From Stratiolaelaps scimitus (taxonomy: Eukaryota > Arthropoda > Arachnida > Mesostigmata > Laelapidae), in NCBI GenBank assembly GCA_019614645.1, contig JABWDB010000003.1, positions 18,251,001 to 18,315,000 of the forward strand: a DNA stretch of 64,000 nucleotides, read 5' to 3'. Shown here piece by piece: positions 12,791 through 24,450 of this stretch. The position numbers and the translations under genes are program-made. Each line of letters opens with the position of its first letter. The first letter of the stretch is position 1. The notes under the pieces were generated by a model. It saw only the letters and a list, made by a program, of their open reading frames with translations. It had not been told where the DNA came from and made no database searches.

Positions 12791-14439
12791 ATCAGGAGGC
12801 GCCTGAGCAAAAAGTAAACGCACCGACTCGGTATATAGAAATATATATATATATACATATATGAACTCGAAGGCACTCAAAAATCATGAATATACCATAC
12901 GAGAACGCAGGCATCCAAAAAATGATGTTATTCCATTTGTGGACACAAACACGCAAAGTTCTCGAAAATGAAAACATACACAAGAACTGACCTTCAACCC
13001 ATACATAGAATTTCTTTCAAGTCATATTTAAACTCTCAACGAACTAATATCTCGGCTAATAGTAATCCAACATGACCACCTTGCCCGGGCACAATCTAGC
13101 CATTGCTTCTCTCGTCTCTTGCTGACATTGATGTCGTGCCCGCAAGAAACTTCGTTTCTGATTAGCATAATAGTAATAATAATTATAATAATCGTATTCG
13201 GACCCAATTAATTATTGGCCCCACTGGCCCAACTTGGCCACGAATAGGCTAGAATAAATTTCTTAAACGAACTTAGTGGACTGTATATGCTCGGAATTTT
13301 ATGTCTGGATGATTTTGTTTACCTTGTGTTTCGGCAAGATTGCAATTCAGATCGGTGGTGATTCAGTCACGAGGACAGAAACGTTGACATTCACCGCGAG
13401 CTCACCTGAATTGTTCGTTGACGCGTCTTTGTGTAATCGCATAGGGTGGCTAACGTAAAACATGGATATCCACGAACGTTCAGACGTTATTTCATAGCTA
13501 GAAAGAAAATGTCAAAAAATTGAAAAACATTTCGTACTCTGCCCGAAACGAAACTCTACGATGTGTCGGAACAAGGAAACTTCGAGAGTAAAATGGCGGA
13601 ATTCGAAACTACTCTCCTGATCGTTTGCCGATACAACAACTTTAATTAAATGATGATAACCTCACGTGGGTGAAATTGTGTGCTGGTTAGTGGGGATATC
13701 GACTGACGCGCTATTCGTAACGAGTGACGTCTGATTCCACAAGTACGATTCCTAACTGGTGACTAGCGAACCAGTTACAAGGTCTAACGTTCTGTGTGAT
13801 GAGAACAACGAAGTAACATCGTGGACATGGAAATCATCTTCGAGACTTGCTCTCGTCTTCAAGGTTCAAGCACGGCAATTTGAGCAAGCTGCCTATTTTT
13901 CGGAGCTACGAAGTCCACATGTTAACTTGCTACTGAGTAATTTAGCCTAAACTGATAAAAAGGCTTTCGATGGGTACCACATAATATACATAATGCTGTT
14001 GAATCAAATCGATTTCAACGGCGATCTGTTTGTGCGCCGCCCGTAATCTCTTCAACCTTATTTTTGAATCACAAACACCTCAGTTAAATCTTAGTTACCA
14101 ACACAAGGAGCACTATCCAATTAACGACGAACTAGTAAGGGCTAAAATTGCCGAAGCCTACACGAATTTCTTGCTGTAAGTATATATAAGGAGCTCTATG
14201 CACTTCTTATCAAAGGCACACATGGTCGCTTACGTGCATTTGCATATGTCACGAACCTGTGTTAACCTGCACTGAGTGTGAGACTCCTATTTACGTAATA
14301 AAGATCTAGAGAAGTAAATGATGATAAAGTAGATGCAGTCCTGAATGGGCGCGTTTGAGAGTCTTTTTTGCTTTGCTAGATGAACAACAAGCACAATATA
14401 CGTGAATGTGCAGAACAATATTAAAACACTTCTTTTGAG

Positions 14440-14545
14440 ATGCATTTTGGCTTGTCTCCCTACGTCACCGGCCTGGGCTCTACACATTTAGGTGTTACTA
14501 CGAGGACATGTAGCTTTCTTTGGCACGAGCCATCCTTGCTTTCGT
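14440..14545 (-). repeat. Fragment of the family 2 SINE-like repeat
   Basis: The stretch resembles 7640-7720, sharing for example GGCCT-GGCTCT followed by TTAGGTGTTACTACGAGGAC (TTAGGTATTACTATGAGGAC at the other site). It lacks a recognisable promoter box and a poly(A) tail, so it is a truncated or decayed copy. Confidence 0.5.
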
Positions 14546-15240
14546 TAAACAAATACAGAGCAAATAATACCAGATGATAATACTAAGGCAAACCTCCACT
14601 CACTTGAAATTAGTGCTCACAAGGTGCTACATAGGTAAGTGTAGCAAAAATAATGATGATAATTACTGTTCTATTGTTTTGATCACGAGAAAGAAAGCAA
14701 GTTAACGAATTAAAATTTTTAAGTAAACATTTTCCTCAGAAATGGTACAAGTGATAGACAGCACTACGGATTGCTTTTTGGGATAAAGCATTTTTATACA
14801 TTTTCACAATGTACAACACGCTGCTTGACTCTGAACAAACATATTCTAGAGTAGAATATGGCAAGGGTATATTTAGAAGTGTTGGAGGTTGATGTTGGCC
14901 TGGGTGAATTTGCTGTAGCTATCGTCTGCAGTGCCTCTGCAGTATTTGTTCATTATACGAAACATCATGTGTTCTATATTATGGGTTGTTTGTTCTATAT
15001 TATGGGTCCCACTCTGACAATATATTTTTACTTGTTCTGATCGATGTGTTGAATTGCGATGCTATCATCTTCTACATGTCTTCTGGATCTGAGCGCTGCT
15101 ACCGGACTGCATTGTTAAGTACGCGCCTGGGTGACTTCTATGTAAATAAAATGCCTCTGTAACCTCCATGTGAAGTTTCCTATATAATGCCCGTGGTTAT
15201 GTCTTTCTCTACACAATACGTGTGTCATTGAGCTTTCAAT

Positions 15241-15640
15241 TTTTCAATTCAATTATATCTTTATTGACGGAACTGCGAAATATTACAACGCTTAAGTTCT
15301 CGTATTAAAAATAAGATAAAATGAACGATCACCAAAGTATTTCACAAGGTTCTTCGAGGTGACATTCCGTCAAAATATATCACAAAGCCATATTGAACAA
15401 CATAATTACAAGTGGTTTACTGGATTTGATTCAAATAATATTTTAGCTATTTTTTTTATTTCGAAAGCAAATTTCTTAACACAGGTGAGAGACCGAATCT
15501 CTCTAGGCAAAGAACCCCAGACTGACGGCAGGCGATAAGCGAGAGTATGGCGGCTTGATTCTTTGATAGCTGATTCGTAAACGTCGTCATACGACGATGG
15601 CGTAATAATAAATTCAACAAAAATACGTATGTATCCTAAT
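15241..15640 (-). pseudogene. 5'-truncated LINE fragment related to the intact LINE
   Basis: The right-hand part (about 15430-15630, read on minus) still encodes the last part of an ORF2. It reads HTLAYRLPSVWGSLPREIRS, against SLAYQMPLVWSSLPKEVREL in the intact element, and both continue to a KFA-x-EIKKI motif. The left part carries the same 3' tail as the LINE and SINE (15273-15293). No upstream reverse-transcriptase part remains. This is typical 5' truncation of a non-LTR retrotransposon. It is clearly diverged from the intact copy, so it is an older insertion or a sister family. Confidence 0.75.
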
Positions 15641-17588
15641 TGGTAATAGTCAGGTCGACAACATGCGTTGAATACAGAAGAGTTTAAAGAATAGACCCTA
15701 ATTTTGAAAACCTAACACGTGTACCATACCCGATCTCGGTCTTCATACCGTGCCTCTGGCATGATACCTAACACATGGGAGGTATTATCGATACGGCGTA
15801 GGGGCGTTCCGGCCATAGTTCGGAGGTTGCCATAAAGGATAAACCAAGATAGTGTTTTCCGTTGTTGTAAACGATATCCTCATTGATCACCTGATTTATC
15901 ATTTGTTTTCAGTGCACGTCACTCTGGTACAGCGTGCTATTTTCACTGACCAAAAATAATCGCTAGAAAAAGTATAAATATCATTTTTTTCTAACGCAAA
16001 AAAAACGGCACTAGAACAGAGACAAGATTTCGAGCAGGATATGGCATGCACAGGTCACATTTTCGAAAAGGGGATTTTCCCATAAGGAGGCTAATGGACG
16101 CGTTGAACGGATATCGGGACGCTAGACTAAAATCCAAGTCATGCTTTTTCTGCCACGCAAAATTGATAGTACGCTTTTAGCCCGAACTAAAATGAATTTT
16201 CTCATTTCCTATAGAATGTTTTGCAGGATGCACTAGTTTGTCGATCGGAGTGTATTTTATAATACTTTTTCGAACTGATTCGGGAGCATTCACGAACGAG
16301 TGATAGCCGTATTGATCACAAACCAGACCAAGATTACTATCATAAACGACACATCTTTTCATGGCGCCCATGGTATTGCCCGCCTTGAATTCCAATCGAA
16401 TTTCAGCTTAAACTGCGTATCTATCACAAGCTAAGCTTCTTCATGCCAACCGAGATCAGCAGGTTCAACTAATACCACGCAAAAGTGGAACGGCTTCTTC
16501 TGATACGTAATTCACATGTATCTATTCAAGTCCCTATGAATACAGTATACCCAAAAACCTGCTATACGCCCTGGAAACATAATCGCCGAATCAGCGTGTG
16601 TTCGCCTGCTATTTCACTACGGATACGACACTTTTATAATGACCCTGTGTAATGTATAGTACCAAATATTATGAATATGTATCTTCACGTCTCTTAGGGA
16701 TGCCACACCAGCATTGTTCTACGCTGTTTGGCGGCCTTTAACACGGGCGTCTTGATACGTTTTCAGCATTTTGAATATCGACATATATCTATCGGATGAT
16801 CATCAGACAAATTTATGAGACAGAGACGAGGTGTTAGATTGCAAGCCATTAATATCAACGAAATAGTAACCATGACGTACAAACGTCTCGCTCGTTGGCT
16901 GCCAGCTTCTCGATGAAATTCACAGCATTCGTTTCATATCGAATATAAACATCTGTATTATGCGTCGATTGGCCTCCGTTTAAATGACAAACAATTTTTC
17001 CGATGATGTTGCCCACGCTGCCTCGTGTTGATATTGTTGTTAGTCGATCATCTTGTCTCTATTAACTGGGCCAGAAACGCATTTGTTTTCATTAAGAAAG
17101 GCTGCCGTTTTCTGGGATTAAAACCTTTCCAGTACAATAATAACGCGGCATCGCGAACCGTCGTCGACGGATCGTGCCGCTTGTCTATGCAACTATATCA
17201 CACCGCCAGACCCCATACCAGCAGCGGTTGACGCGATTTCAAGGTCCGACAAGGCGGCGTCATTGTTGAAGAATTCGATGTCACCGCTGTTGTGTCACCC
17301 TTCGATGGATGCAGCGTGGCCCGCGCCAGCTACTGGTGTTTGGCGTATATATTTACCTTAACTATATCCTCCTATATAATAATAATAAAAAAAAAAGGGA
17401 TTTACAACAGCAGCAACACCTGTGACGGGTTGGTAATTTCCAGCAAAGCACGCGCTCTTTAACGAGATGGCGCGATTCTCGAAGAGTCGTCTAGCGATAA
17501 CCTTTTCTGAACACGGCGCGATCACACGGCGCAGCGATCTGAGTGACTAGCGTAACCCGTCTCATCCACTGCTTGTCAAAACTTCATC

Positions 17589-17703
17589 TCATGCACGCTG
17601 CTGTTGCAGTTGCTGCTGCCGCCGCTGCGATAAGCATCTGAACCACAGGGAGACCAGCATGAACAGCGCCAGATATACAACCAGCAGCACATGCACCGAG
17701 TCA
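17589..17703 (-). CDS. Candidate C-terminal exon with a membrane segment
   Basis: After a possible acceptor (GAAAG at 17704), 37 codons read to a TGA at 17589-17591. They encode a strong hydrophobic helix (VHVLLVVYLALFMLVSLW) followed by a basic, Gln-rich tail. This is the shape of a single-pass membrane protein end or a membrane micropeptide. No in-frame upstream ATG is visible, so it needs splicing from an exon I could not find. It may be chance. Confidence 0.25.
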
Positions 17704-17798
17704 CTTTCTCATTTAAAGTCACGTGCCACTTTAATGTTATTTCACTAAATATATATGTGTGTATATATATATATATATATCTACATCTCAAAAAAGCC

Positions 17799-17806
17799 TA
17801 TAAAAG
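17799..17806 (+). promoter_or_regulatory. TATA box of cuticle gene B
   Basis: TATAAAAG lies 60 bp upstream of the ATG of gene B, so transcription would start near 17830 with a 5' leader of about 30 nt. Confidence 0.75.
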
Positions 17807-17858
17807 TAGCGGAAGCTGAGACTCTGTTCTAGTCTTCCAGCGAGATCGTACATACACA

Positions 17859-19459
17859 ATGTTCATAAAGGTACGCGATGGGGGTGTGATGGAATATGTA
17901 TTTAGCGTAAGAACGACGTCGAGGACAAGCGTCCTCATTTCGTTCTCTGTTCCTCTGCTCTGCCGCGTTGAGACGAGTACTCGACCAAGCAAGTGATCAG
18001 TGAGACCCTGAGAGTGTTGGACGTCCCAAGAGCGGCAGAGGCAAGCGGTGACTGCTAACTATTCCAAAATTGCTCATCGTCAGCATTAAGTAGTGTCCAT
18101 TTTGAACTTGAAACTTACTTTACTCAACACCCGTTTCCCATTGCCCACGTAGGTCCTCGTCGAAATCGTATGTGTCGATATCGACACTGTGTCAAAATAT
18201 ACGTAGCATATTATGCTTGCCATCTGTGATTGTTGGCGTGACCGTGTTATATTTTTATGCTTGCTCTGACAGAGCTGCGCGATCGCCGCGTTACGAAACG
18301 ATGAAGCACTGTCGGCAATGTTGCCTATGCAAATAATAATAATAATAATAACTGATCAACGGCCATCTTCCAGGTGGGAGTGCTGCTCGCCTGCGCCAGC
18401 GCAGTGGTCCACTGTCAAGGGGATATCGGACAGCAGCTGCGTCAGGCCGGCTACGACGTTGTGTTTGATCGGGGAGACTCCGGCAATAGGGCGAGGTCAT
18501 CGGTAGGAAACTACGGTGATGCACAACGGTCGTACGAATATGGCTATCAGCTAGATGACACGCAAGGCTCGCACGGACACGTCGAGAAACGCGACGACAA
18601 TGGCCGTGTCGAAGGCGAATATTCGATCAATCTCGGTGATGGCCGAGTTCGTGTCGTGAAGTACGTTGCTGATGAGAACGGATACAGAGCCGATATCACC
18701 ACCGACGAACTCGGCACCGAGTCGAAGAACCCGAACGATGTCTACATCGGCTCGACCGCTATTTCGGGCTATGAGGCCGCCCTTAAATACGGCCCATTCG
18801 CTCCTCCGCATATTGAGACGCCTCTTGAGCCGTATGCTCGTCCGGAAGCGGCGCGCGTTGCTAAGAAGGAGGCAGTTGACACTCGGGTAAGAAATTCGCC
18901 TCATGGAGCTTGGTCCATGCTCATCTGCGACTTTTAAAGAAAAACTGCTAGAGAAGCATGCCACCCACCAGACTGATATGATATTTCTGTCAAGCACCTT
19001 CTGAAAATAACATCCAAAAGTAGTACTGCCCGCGCCGGTGGAACCTTGTGGCGAAATTTACTCACATACTTGAATCCTATAATCTTTACTCGGACGTTTT
19101 GCTAAAAACATCGACTGAGGAAAATATGTCTAGTAAACTCGGCGAACTAGTATATTTCAATCTTCGTTGAAAGGTGTATTAAACATATTGTTTCGCGCGC
19201 TAGAGTACCAGCAATATACACTCTGGAACAAGAAACACCTGGAGCACCACGGATTTTTCGAGCTTCGTGCACCATTCAACGTTGCCAAACTCGAAATGGT
19301 GCCTCTTGGAATCCCGTTGTTTTTTTCTTTGCACAATTTCTGAGTTCGTTTTTTTCTAAACGTCGCGGTAAAAACTCATGAATTCAAGTACTTGCTTGTT
19401 ACTGCTTGAACTTTCAGGTTAACCTTCCCACGTACGGAACATTCGCTGCACATGGATAG
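17859..19459 (+). CDS. Cuticle gene B: RR chitin-binding cuticle protein
   Basis: This is a secreted structural cuticle protein of 188 aa. Exons are 17859-17870 (ATG TTC ATA AAG, then GTACGC), 18374-18886 and 19418-19459, all phase 0. The signal peptide covers residues 1 to about 18 and ends at VVHC before QG. The RR domain (about residues 56-110) starts at YEYGYQLDD and holds GEYSINLGDGRVRVVKYVAD and ENGYRAD, then TTDELGTESKNPNDVYIGST. A short AALKYGPFAPPH block follows. The last exon encodes VNLPTYGTFAAHG. The frame is fixed by three phase-compatible junctions and by close similarity to genes C-E. Chitin binding is inferred from the family. Confidence 0.9.
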
Positions 19460-19640
19460 ACACATCGGAGCCTTGTGAAGGCCTACGTCTGTAATGTAAT
19501 CGTCCTGCCTAGATTCTATAGAAGCACAGCGACAGGAACTCGATCTGCCAATCCCTTTCATTGCCACAATGAGCTGCACTAGCAATTTTTTCAAATTTCA
19601 CTATTTATATCAACCTTTTTACAGAAATGCATAAATGAAA

Positions 19641-19646
19641 AATAAA
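19641..19646 (+). terminator. Poly(A) signal of cuticle gene B
   Basis: An AATAAA hexamer lies about 180 bp beyond the stop codon of gene B. Confidence 0.5.
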
Positions 19647-20599
19647 TGTTAGTTATCACCAAAAGTTCACAGGTCTTCTCTATTTTTATGTTCGTAGACG
19701 ATTAGTGGTGAAATGGCTACGGCGATTTACTTATTATTGCGCGTAGCATGATTTATAATCCCTATGAACTGTGATTTCGATTATTCATTAAAAAAATCTG
19801 CCACCGCAGATGCAGTAGACGGCCGTTTCAGTGTACAACGGAGAAACTCGAGATGAATTGGCACTCTCATCAAAAGCGAATAATTCATTAAGATCAGGCC
19901 ACTCTTGTAATGTAACTGTCGCGGTTATATATATGTATATATATATATTTTTTTTACGGTTATAGGTACCCAGCTACGTTCAAGTACTTCTTCAATTTTG
20001 TCTCCAAAGCTTTCAGGCCCTCACCGAACTCTATCTAACACAAACCTAAGCTAACTTCGGGTCTGGTCGTTTTCAACCTCCGGCAGTTTTGTTGGCGCTG
20101 TTATCGCGTTGCACGTTCATTAATCCTGTGACCCTATTGCAGGTCTCATTGGTATCTCGTCTCAACTCTCTTGTTGTAGGTGTACCATTGTCCTGTTCTA
20201 GCCAACCCTTCCGCCTCCGTAGTTATTCGATTCATCTGTGTTAATTATCCAGGCTTCACATTGCAATTAACTTCTTAGCTGCCACTCGCTAACCTATCAC
20301 AGTTATTCCGTAATCTCAAGATAAAACTACCCTTGATGGAAAAAAACATTCTCGAACAAATCGTAAACCACATGCATCCAGTTAAATATGTTCAGAAATT
20401 CTCGCAAAAACACCTTATTCAACGTTAAAGCAGAAAAGCGCGAATGTCGTTTTTCGAGAATACAATTTTATGACTATTGTACATTAGCCAAATACAAACA
20501 TAAATACATAGAATCAACATAAGATATATGTGTCGATCTATCTATTTTTAAAATAGGAACAAGACCGTCATCATTCAGGATGTTTGTCTACTGACACCA
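19647..20599. other. Spacer between convergent cuticle genes B and C
   Basis: There is no gene visible. It holds a short (TA)n run near 19925-19950 and otherwise AT-rich unique-looking sequence. Genes B and C converge here, so the stretch probably contains both 3' ends. Confidence 0.5.
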
Positions 20600-20605
20600 T
20601 TTATT
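20600..20605 (-). terminator. Possible poly(A) signal of cuticle gene C
   Basis: TTTATT on the plus strand reads AATAAA on the minus strand, about 225 bp past the stop codon of gene C. Confidence 0.4.
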
Positions 20606-20830
20606 ATTGTTATTATTGATTTTCGCGTATAACTGACAGCGTTACACGATAGTTTCACATCGACCTATGGAAGGGTGTACGTTATAAACAGAGGGAGGTT
20701 GGTAGCGATATAATACATAGAGCAGGATCCGTTTAGTCAATCCGATGATATATATATATATATATGTCTACGATGGTCTGTGTACAAATCTCGATGTTCA
20801 CGCTCATTCTGGTTCAATGAGCAATCTATA

Positions 20831-21830
20831 TTAACCCCGTCGTGCCTGGCTTGGCTGTTGACGGTTGTGGTGAGCCGCGAAGGTTCCATAGGTCGGCAGC
20901 GCCACCTGAATGCAGAACGAATACATAGAGACATGATAGATTGATAGATTTCATGTGTTAGCAATAGTAGCAAAGATAGTATGTGAAATACTTGCCTGGC
21001 TATCGATGGTCTGCAGCTGGGGGCGGTCGGCAACTACGAGGGCTTGTTCCACATGAGGAGGCGCAAATGGTCCGTACTTGAGGGCAGCGTCATGTCCAGA
21101 AATGGCGGTCGATCCAATGTAGACGTCGTTGGGGTTCTTCGATTCGGTGCCGAGCTCATCGGTGGTCACGTCAGCCCGATATCCGTTCTCATCAGCAATG
21201 TACTTGACTACACGAACTCGGCCATCACCGAGATTGATCGAGTACTCGCCTTCGACACGGCCAGACTCGTCACGTTTCTCCGCGTGACCATGTGATCCGT
21301 TCGTGTCATCCAATTGGTAGCCGTACTCGTACGGCTGAGGGGGCCCGTAATTTGCGGCTCCTGCAGCGCCACCTTGATACAGGCTTGCCCTAGGCTGGGC
21401 CGCGCCTCCGACACGTAGCTGGATCCCGTTGCCGTTTTGTGCCCAAGAGCCGCACCCAAACAAGGCGACCGAGATCGACAGAACGATGCTGGGCTGCAAA
21501 CAAGAATAAGAAAAAGTCTACGTGTCTTTCTGATTTCATTCATAAAACAAGAATTCCTCTAACAGCCGTAATCATCATCAAACATTCACACAGTCATTCT
21601 CGCACAGCCACATCCACCATTCGATATGTCAATTGACTCCGATATATATATATATATATAGCACGGCAAAGAACTGAGGGCACTTGTTGTAGCTATCACA
21701 GTACGAACTTTCTTTCAAATTGAGCTCCGTGTGCGCTCATAGCATACAACACCATCACCACAAAACACCTCACCACAGAGAGCTAAGTCAGTGGTAGCAG
21801 GCGCGCGTTAGTTAATACCTTGCAGAACAT
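20831..21830 (-). CDS. Cuticle gene C: RR chitin-binding cuticle protein
   Basis: This is a secreted cuticle protein of 194 aa. Exons in transcript order are 21830-21819 (ATG TTC TGC AAG, then GTATTA), 21493-20996 and 20905-20831. The signal peptide ends near GSWA before QN. The RR domain starts at PYEYGYQLDD and contains GEYSINLGDGRVRVVKYIAD, ENGYRADV and TTDELGTESKNP. The last exon starts VALPTYGTFAAHH and has a longer basic, Gln-rich tail than the other genes. The second intron has a GC donor (CAG/GCAAGT); no nearby GT donor keeps the PTYGTF frame. Exon 2 is almost identical to that of gene D. Confidence 0.9.
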
Positions 21831-21870
21831 GGTTGGAAGTGATTGTGATTTGGAGCCACCACGCGGCCCC

Positions 21871-21879
21871 AAATATATA
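21871..21879 (-). promoter_or_regulatory. TATA box of cuticle gene C
   Basis: On the minus strand TATATATTT lies 49 bp before the ATG of gene C, the same layout as in its paralogues. Confidence 0.6.
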
Positions 21880-22212
21880 TGGGGTAGCTGTCACGATGAC
21901 AGGCGGGCAGCTTTGCATCGTAAACCGCACTAACACGACAATGGGCTAGAAGTGATCTTCTTTCAGCGAAATTCTAGTCCAGTTCGCTGGCCCAGGGTCA
22001 CGTATGACTTATCACTTTCTGTTCACACAGCAAACACTGACGTTTAGTCTCATCATAGACGTAATAGCGAGCATAATCTTGGAGACAGATCACGTTTGCC
22101 GGTTGATATTCGCCCACTGACTTCGCTGGTACTGATTGGAGCTACTAGCTGGCTATATATATATTATATATATTTATATATACTTTGTCGCCAGCAAGTT
22201 TAATAAATAAAT

Positions 22213-22249
<37 letters not shown>

Positions 22250-23379
22250 TGCCTGACTGATCTGACAGAAATATAGATAATTTACTACGATAATTTATAG
22301 GTGTATACATTTGGATTTATAGCCGTTTAGATGGCTTGTTATCAGGCTCAGATACGTTGACTTCTGTCCGTCGTGCATTGTATAACTAATGGCACGACAA
22401 TTGTCCTGCCCGTTCCTGCCCATCGAGATACCGTGCACAGACGATTTTGCAGCAGCGAGGACCTTCGTGGCCGTATATAAGTAGTGATATTGTCGAATGG
22501 TGTCGACCTGCGATACGAAAACAGCTTGGAAATGTGGAAGAGGAAATAGAGTCTGAAAAATGTAAATCACGGGCTGCCGCAGAGCTGTTCAACTTGTGGT
22601 CTCACATTTTAGTTGATTTGGGCTATTTCGTATAGATAAGAAAAAGATATCGACTTTTGTTGGCCGCTTAAGGGCCACCTGCCTTTCTCCCGTCAGCTGA
22701 CACTTTTACCGCTGTCCCTTAAACAATATTAGGGTTTATGTTGCTCGATTGGGACGTACGGTTGCTCAAAACGACGCCAGATCTGCCACAGTCATCTGCG
22801 CAAACTCAGTCGAGCCATCCACAGACTAAAGGCCCTGATAAAAGTTGAACTTATAAGTTCTCGTGGGTTTTTCCGTTACACAAAGAGTTGTTTAAGATGA
22901 AAAAGGTTAGTTCTCTGCATTAAGGGGCCGTTCAGCGATTTCCGTCTCCGACAAGCTCACAGATTCGTTAAGGGTGAAGTGTTTTGGAGCAAGCTATTAT
23001 GGAGGAGTCTTCCGACACAGAATCGCGATGAGCCCTTGGGGGAGGAGTCAGCGGTATCATCAAATACATATATATGGAAAAAAAATAATACTGAACAGTG
23101 GAATAGAGAACAGTGGCCTGTTGACTAAGAGAGGAAGTCAGACTGTTAAGGGTGCTGCTCAGAAGACTAGCTGAGAGCGACCATCACGTTAAACACAATT
23201 AGAGTTTGGGTAAGGAACTAGAAGGCTGCAACGCATAGACCCCCTGCAAATCTTGGCCTGAAATGATATAATACAATAGGTTCCGGATTAAGGATCAAAA
23301 TGACAACCCTATGTTTTGGTGACTATGAGCCTTATGCTAACCATGGCAAATATCCTAGTCGTTAAGCCCGGTGTCCATG
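21880..23379. other. Region between gene C promoter and a decayed LINE
   Basis: There is no gene visible. It holds (TA)n tracts near 22155-22185 and 22223-22250. Open frames at 22295-22635 have no recognisable domain. The last 100-400 bp may belong to the upstream part of the LINE remnant. Confidence 0.4.
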
Positions 23380-24450
23380 ATAGATTTTACATTGAACATC
23401 TCAAAAGAATGTCTCCGACCCCTGAAAACCTTACTTCCTCTCGGAACAATTCTCGACCCCCCACCCCGCATCAAAATAATTGCCAGGATATACCCCGCTC
23501 GGAGCCGCTCGTCCACGTGTCTCGCTTCTCGCTGACGCCGACCAGATAATTCACGCAGGTCTTTGAACAAGCCATTTGCAAAGTTCTTTCAGAACTGAAA
23601 TCCGAGTGGAACCACGGATCTGACAAGATTCCGCCACCAATGTTGTTCAAGGCATTTTGCCCTCTTTGTGAGTCTTTTATGAGCCCGCGAAACTGATATC
23701 TGAACGGACCTATCTATATAGGAAATTATGTTTTGGACAGGGTCAGGTTTTAACCATTATGCCTGAACATCGAGACCTATCCGAGATAGTTATTGCAATC
23801 GCACCTTTCCAGTTCTCTCTCCATCGGAACAATCTCCTCAACCCCGCACGATACGGTTGTATTGCTTGGTTAACGGTCTACCTGGGCCAATCAAACTGCA
23901 GGAAATGATGCAAAACTGAGCAAAGTTGACAAATTCAGGGACGTTTTTGCACTGTATGTATGTCTGATGAATACTTCAACGAGAAGATTGTTTTTCGACC
24001 GGGTGGTTCAAACCTCGTTACTTGCCAAGTTGCGGTTCAATTCAAAAACTCTGGACGGATTTAACGTCTATCTAGATGACAGATTGTTAAGGTGGAGAAT
24101 GACCTCAGCCTAGGGCATGACCCGTTCTATCGGGAAGCTGCTATTGCATGCAATCTTCGTCCTGGCCATAAATAGATATTTCTCTGCAGAAGTAAAATAT
24201 ATATATAATATTGGATATGTGGACGATCTATACCAATACTGTTCTGCGCAATCGGCTGGTTCACAGGTTGTTCTTCAAAACGCCGTTGACGGTTATCGCT
24301 CGCTGGCGCACTGAGAATGGCACGAAGCTACTCGAATCGCATAAATGTGTCAAATACTCGAACCCGGGTTCATTTAAATTCACCTACGTCGCAGAGGAAG
24401 GTGATCTTTCTGCCGACGCTGCCACAAGAAACCTATTATAGTTAGCGATA
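23380..24450 (+). pseudogene. Decayed non-LTR retrotransposon (reverse-transcriptase remnant)
   Basis: Several plus-strand frames carry LINE reverse-transcriptase traces broken by stops and frameshifts. Near 23560-23670 one reads LSELKSEWNHGSDKIPPPML, like the G-x-D-x-I-P region that opens LINE RT domains. At 24213-24230 is GYVDDL, the YxDD catalytic box. At about 24310-24420 is an E-N-G-x-K-L-x-x-x-K-C stretch followed by a degenerate version of the block that usually ends in RDLG. It differs from the intact LINE (YADD, different flanks), so it comes from another family. It cannot encode an active protein. Confidence 0.65.

Larger units (their letters stand above)
12791..17588. other. Gene-poor region with decayed repeats
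   Basis: It starts with the 5' flank of the zinc-finger gene. I find no further gene. It holds short ATA/TAA-rich runs near 13160-13190, a repeat fragment at 14440-14545, a two-copy tandem of about 20 bp (TGTTCTATATTATGGGT core) at 14966-15006, and a LINE fragment at 15241-15640. Open frames here have no recognisable domains. Confidence 0.5.
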
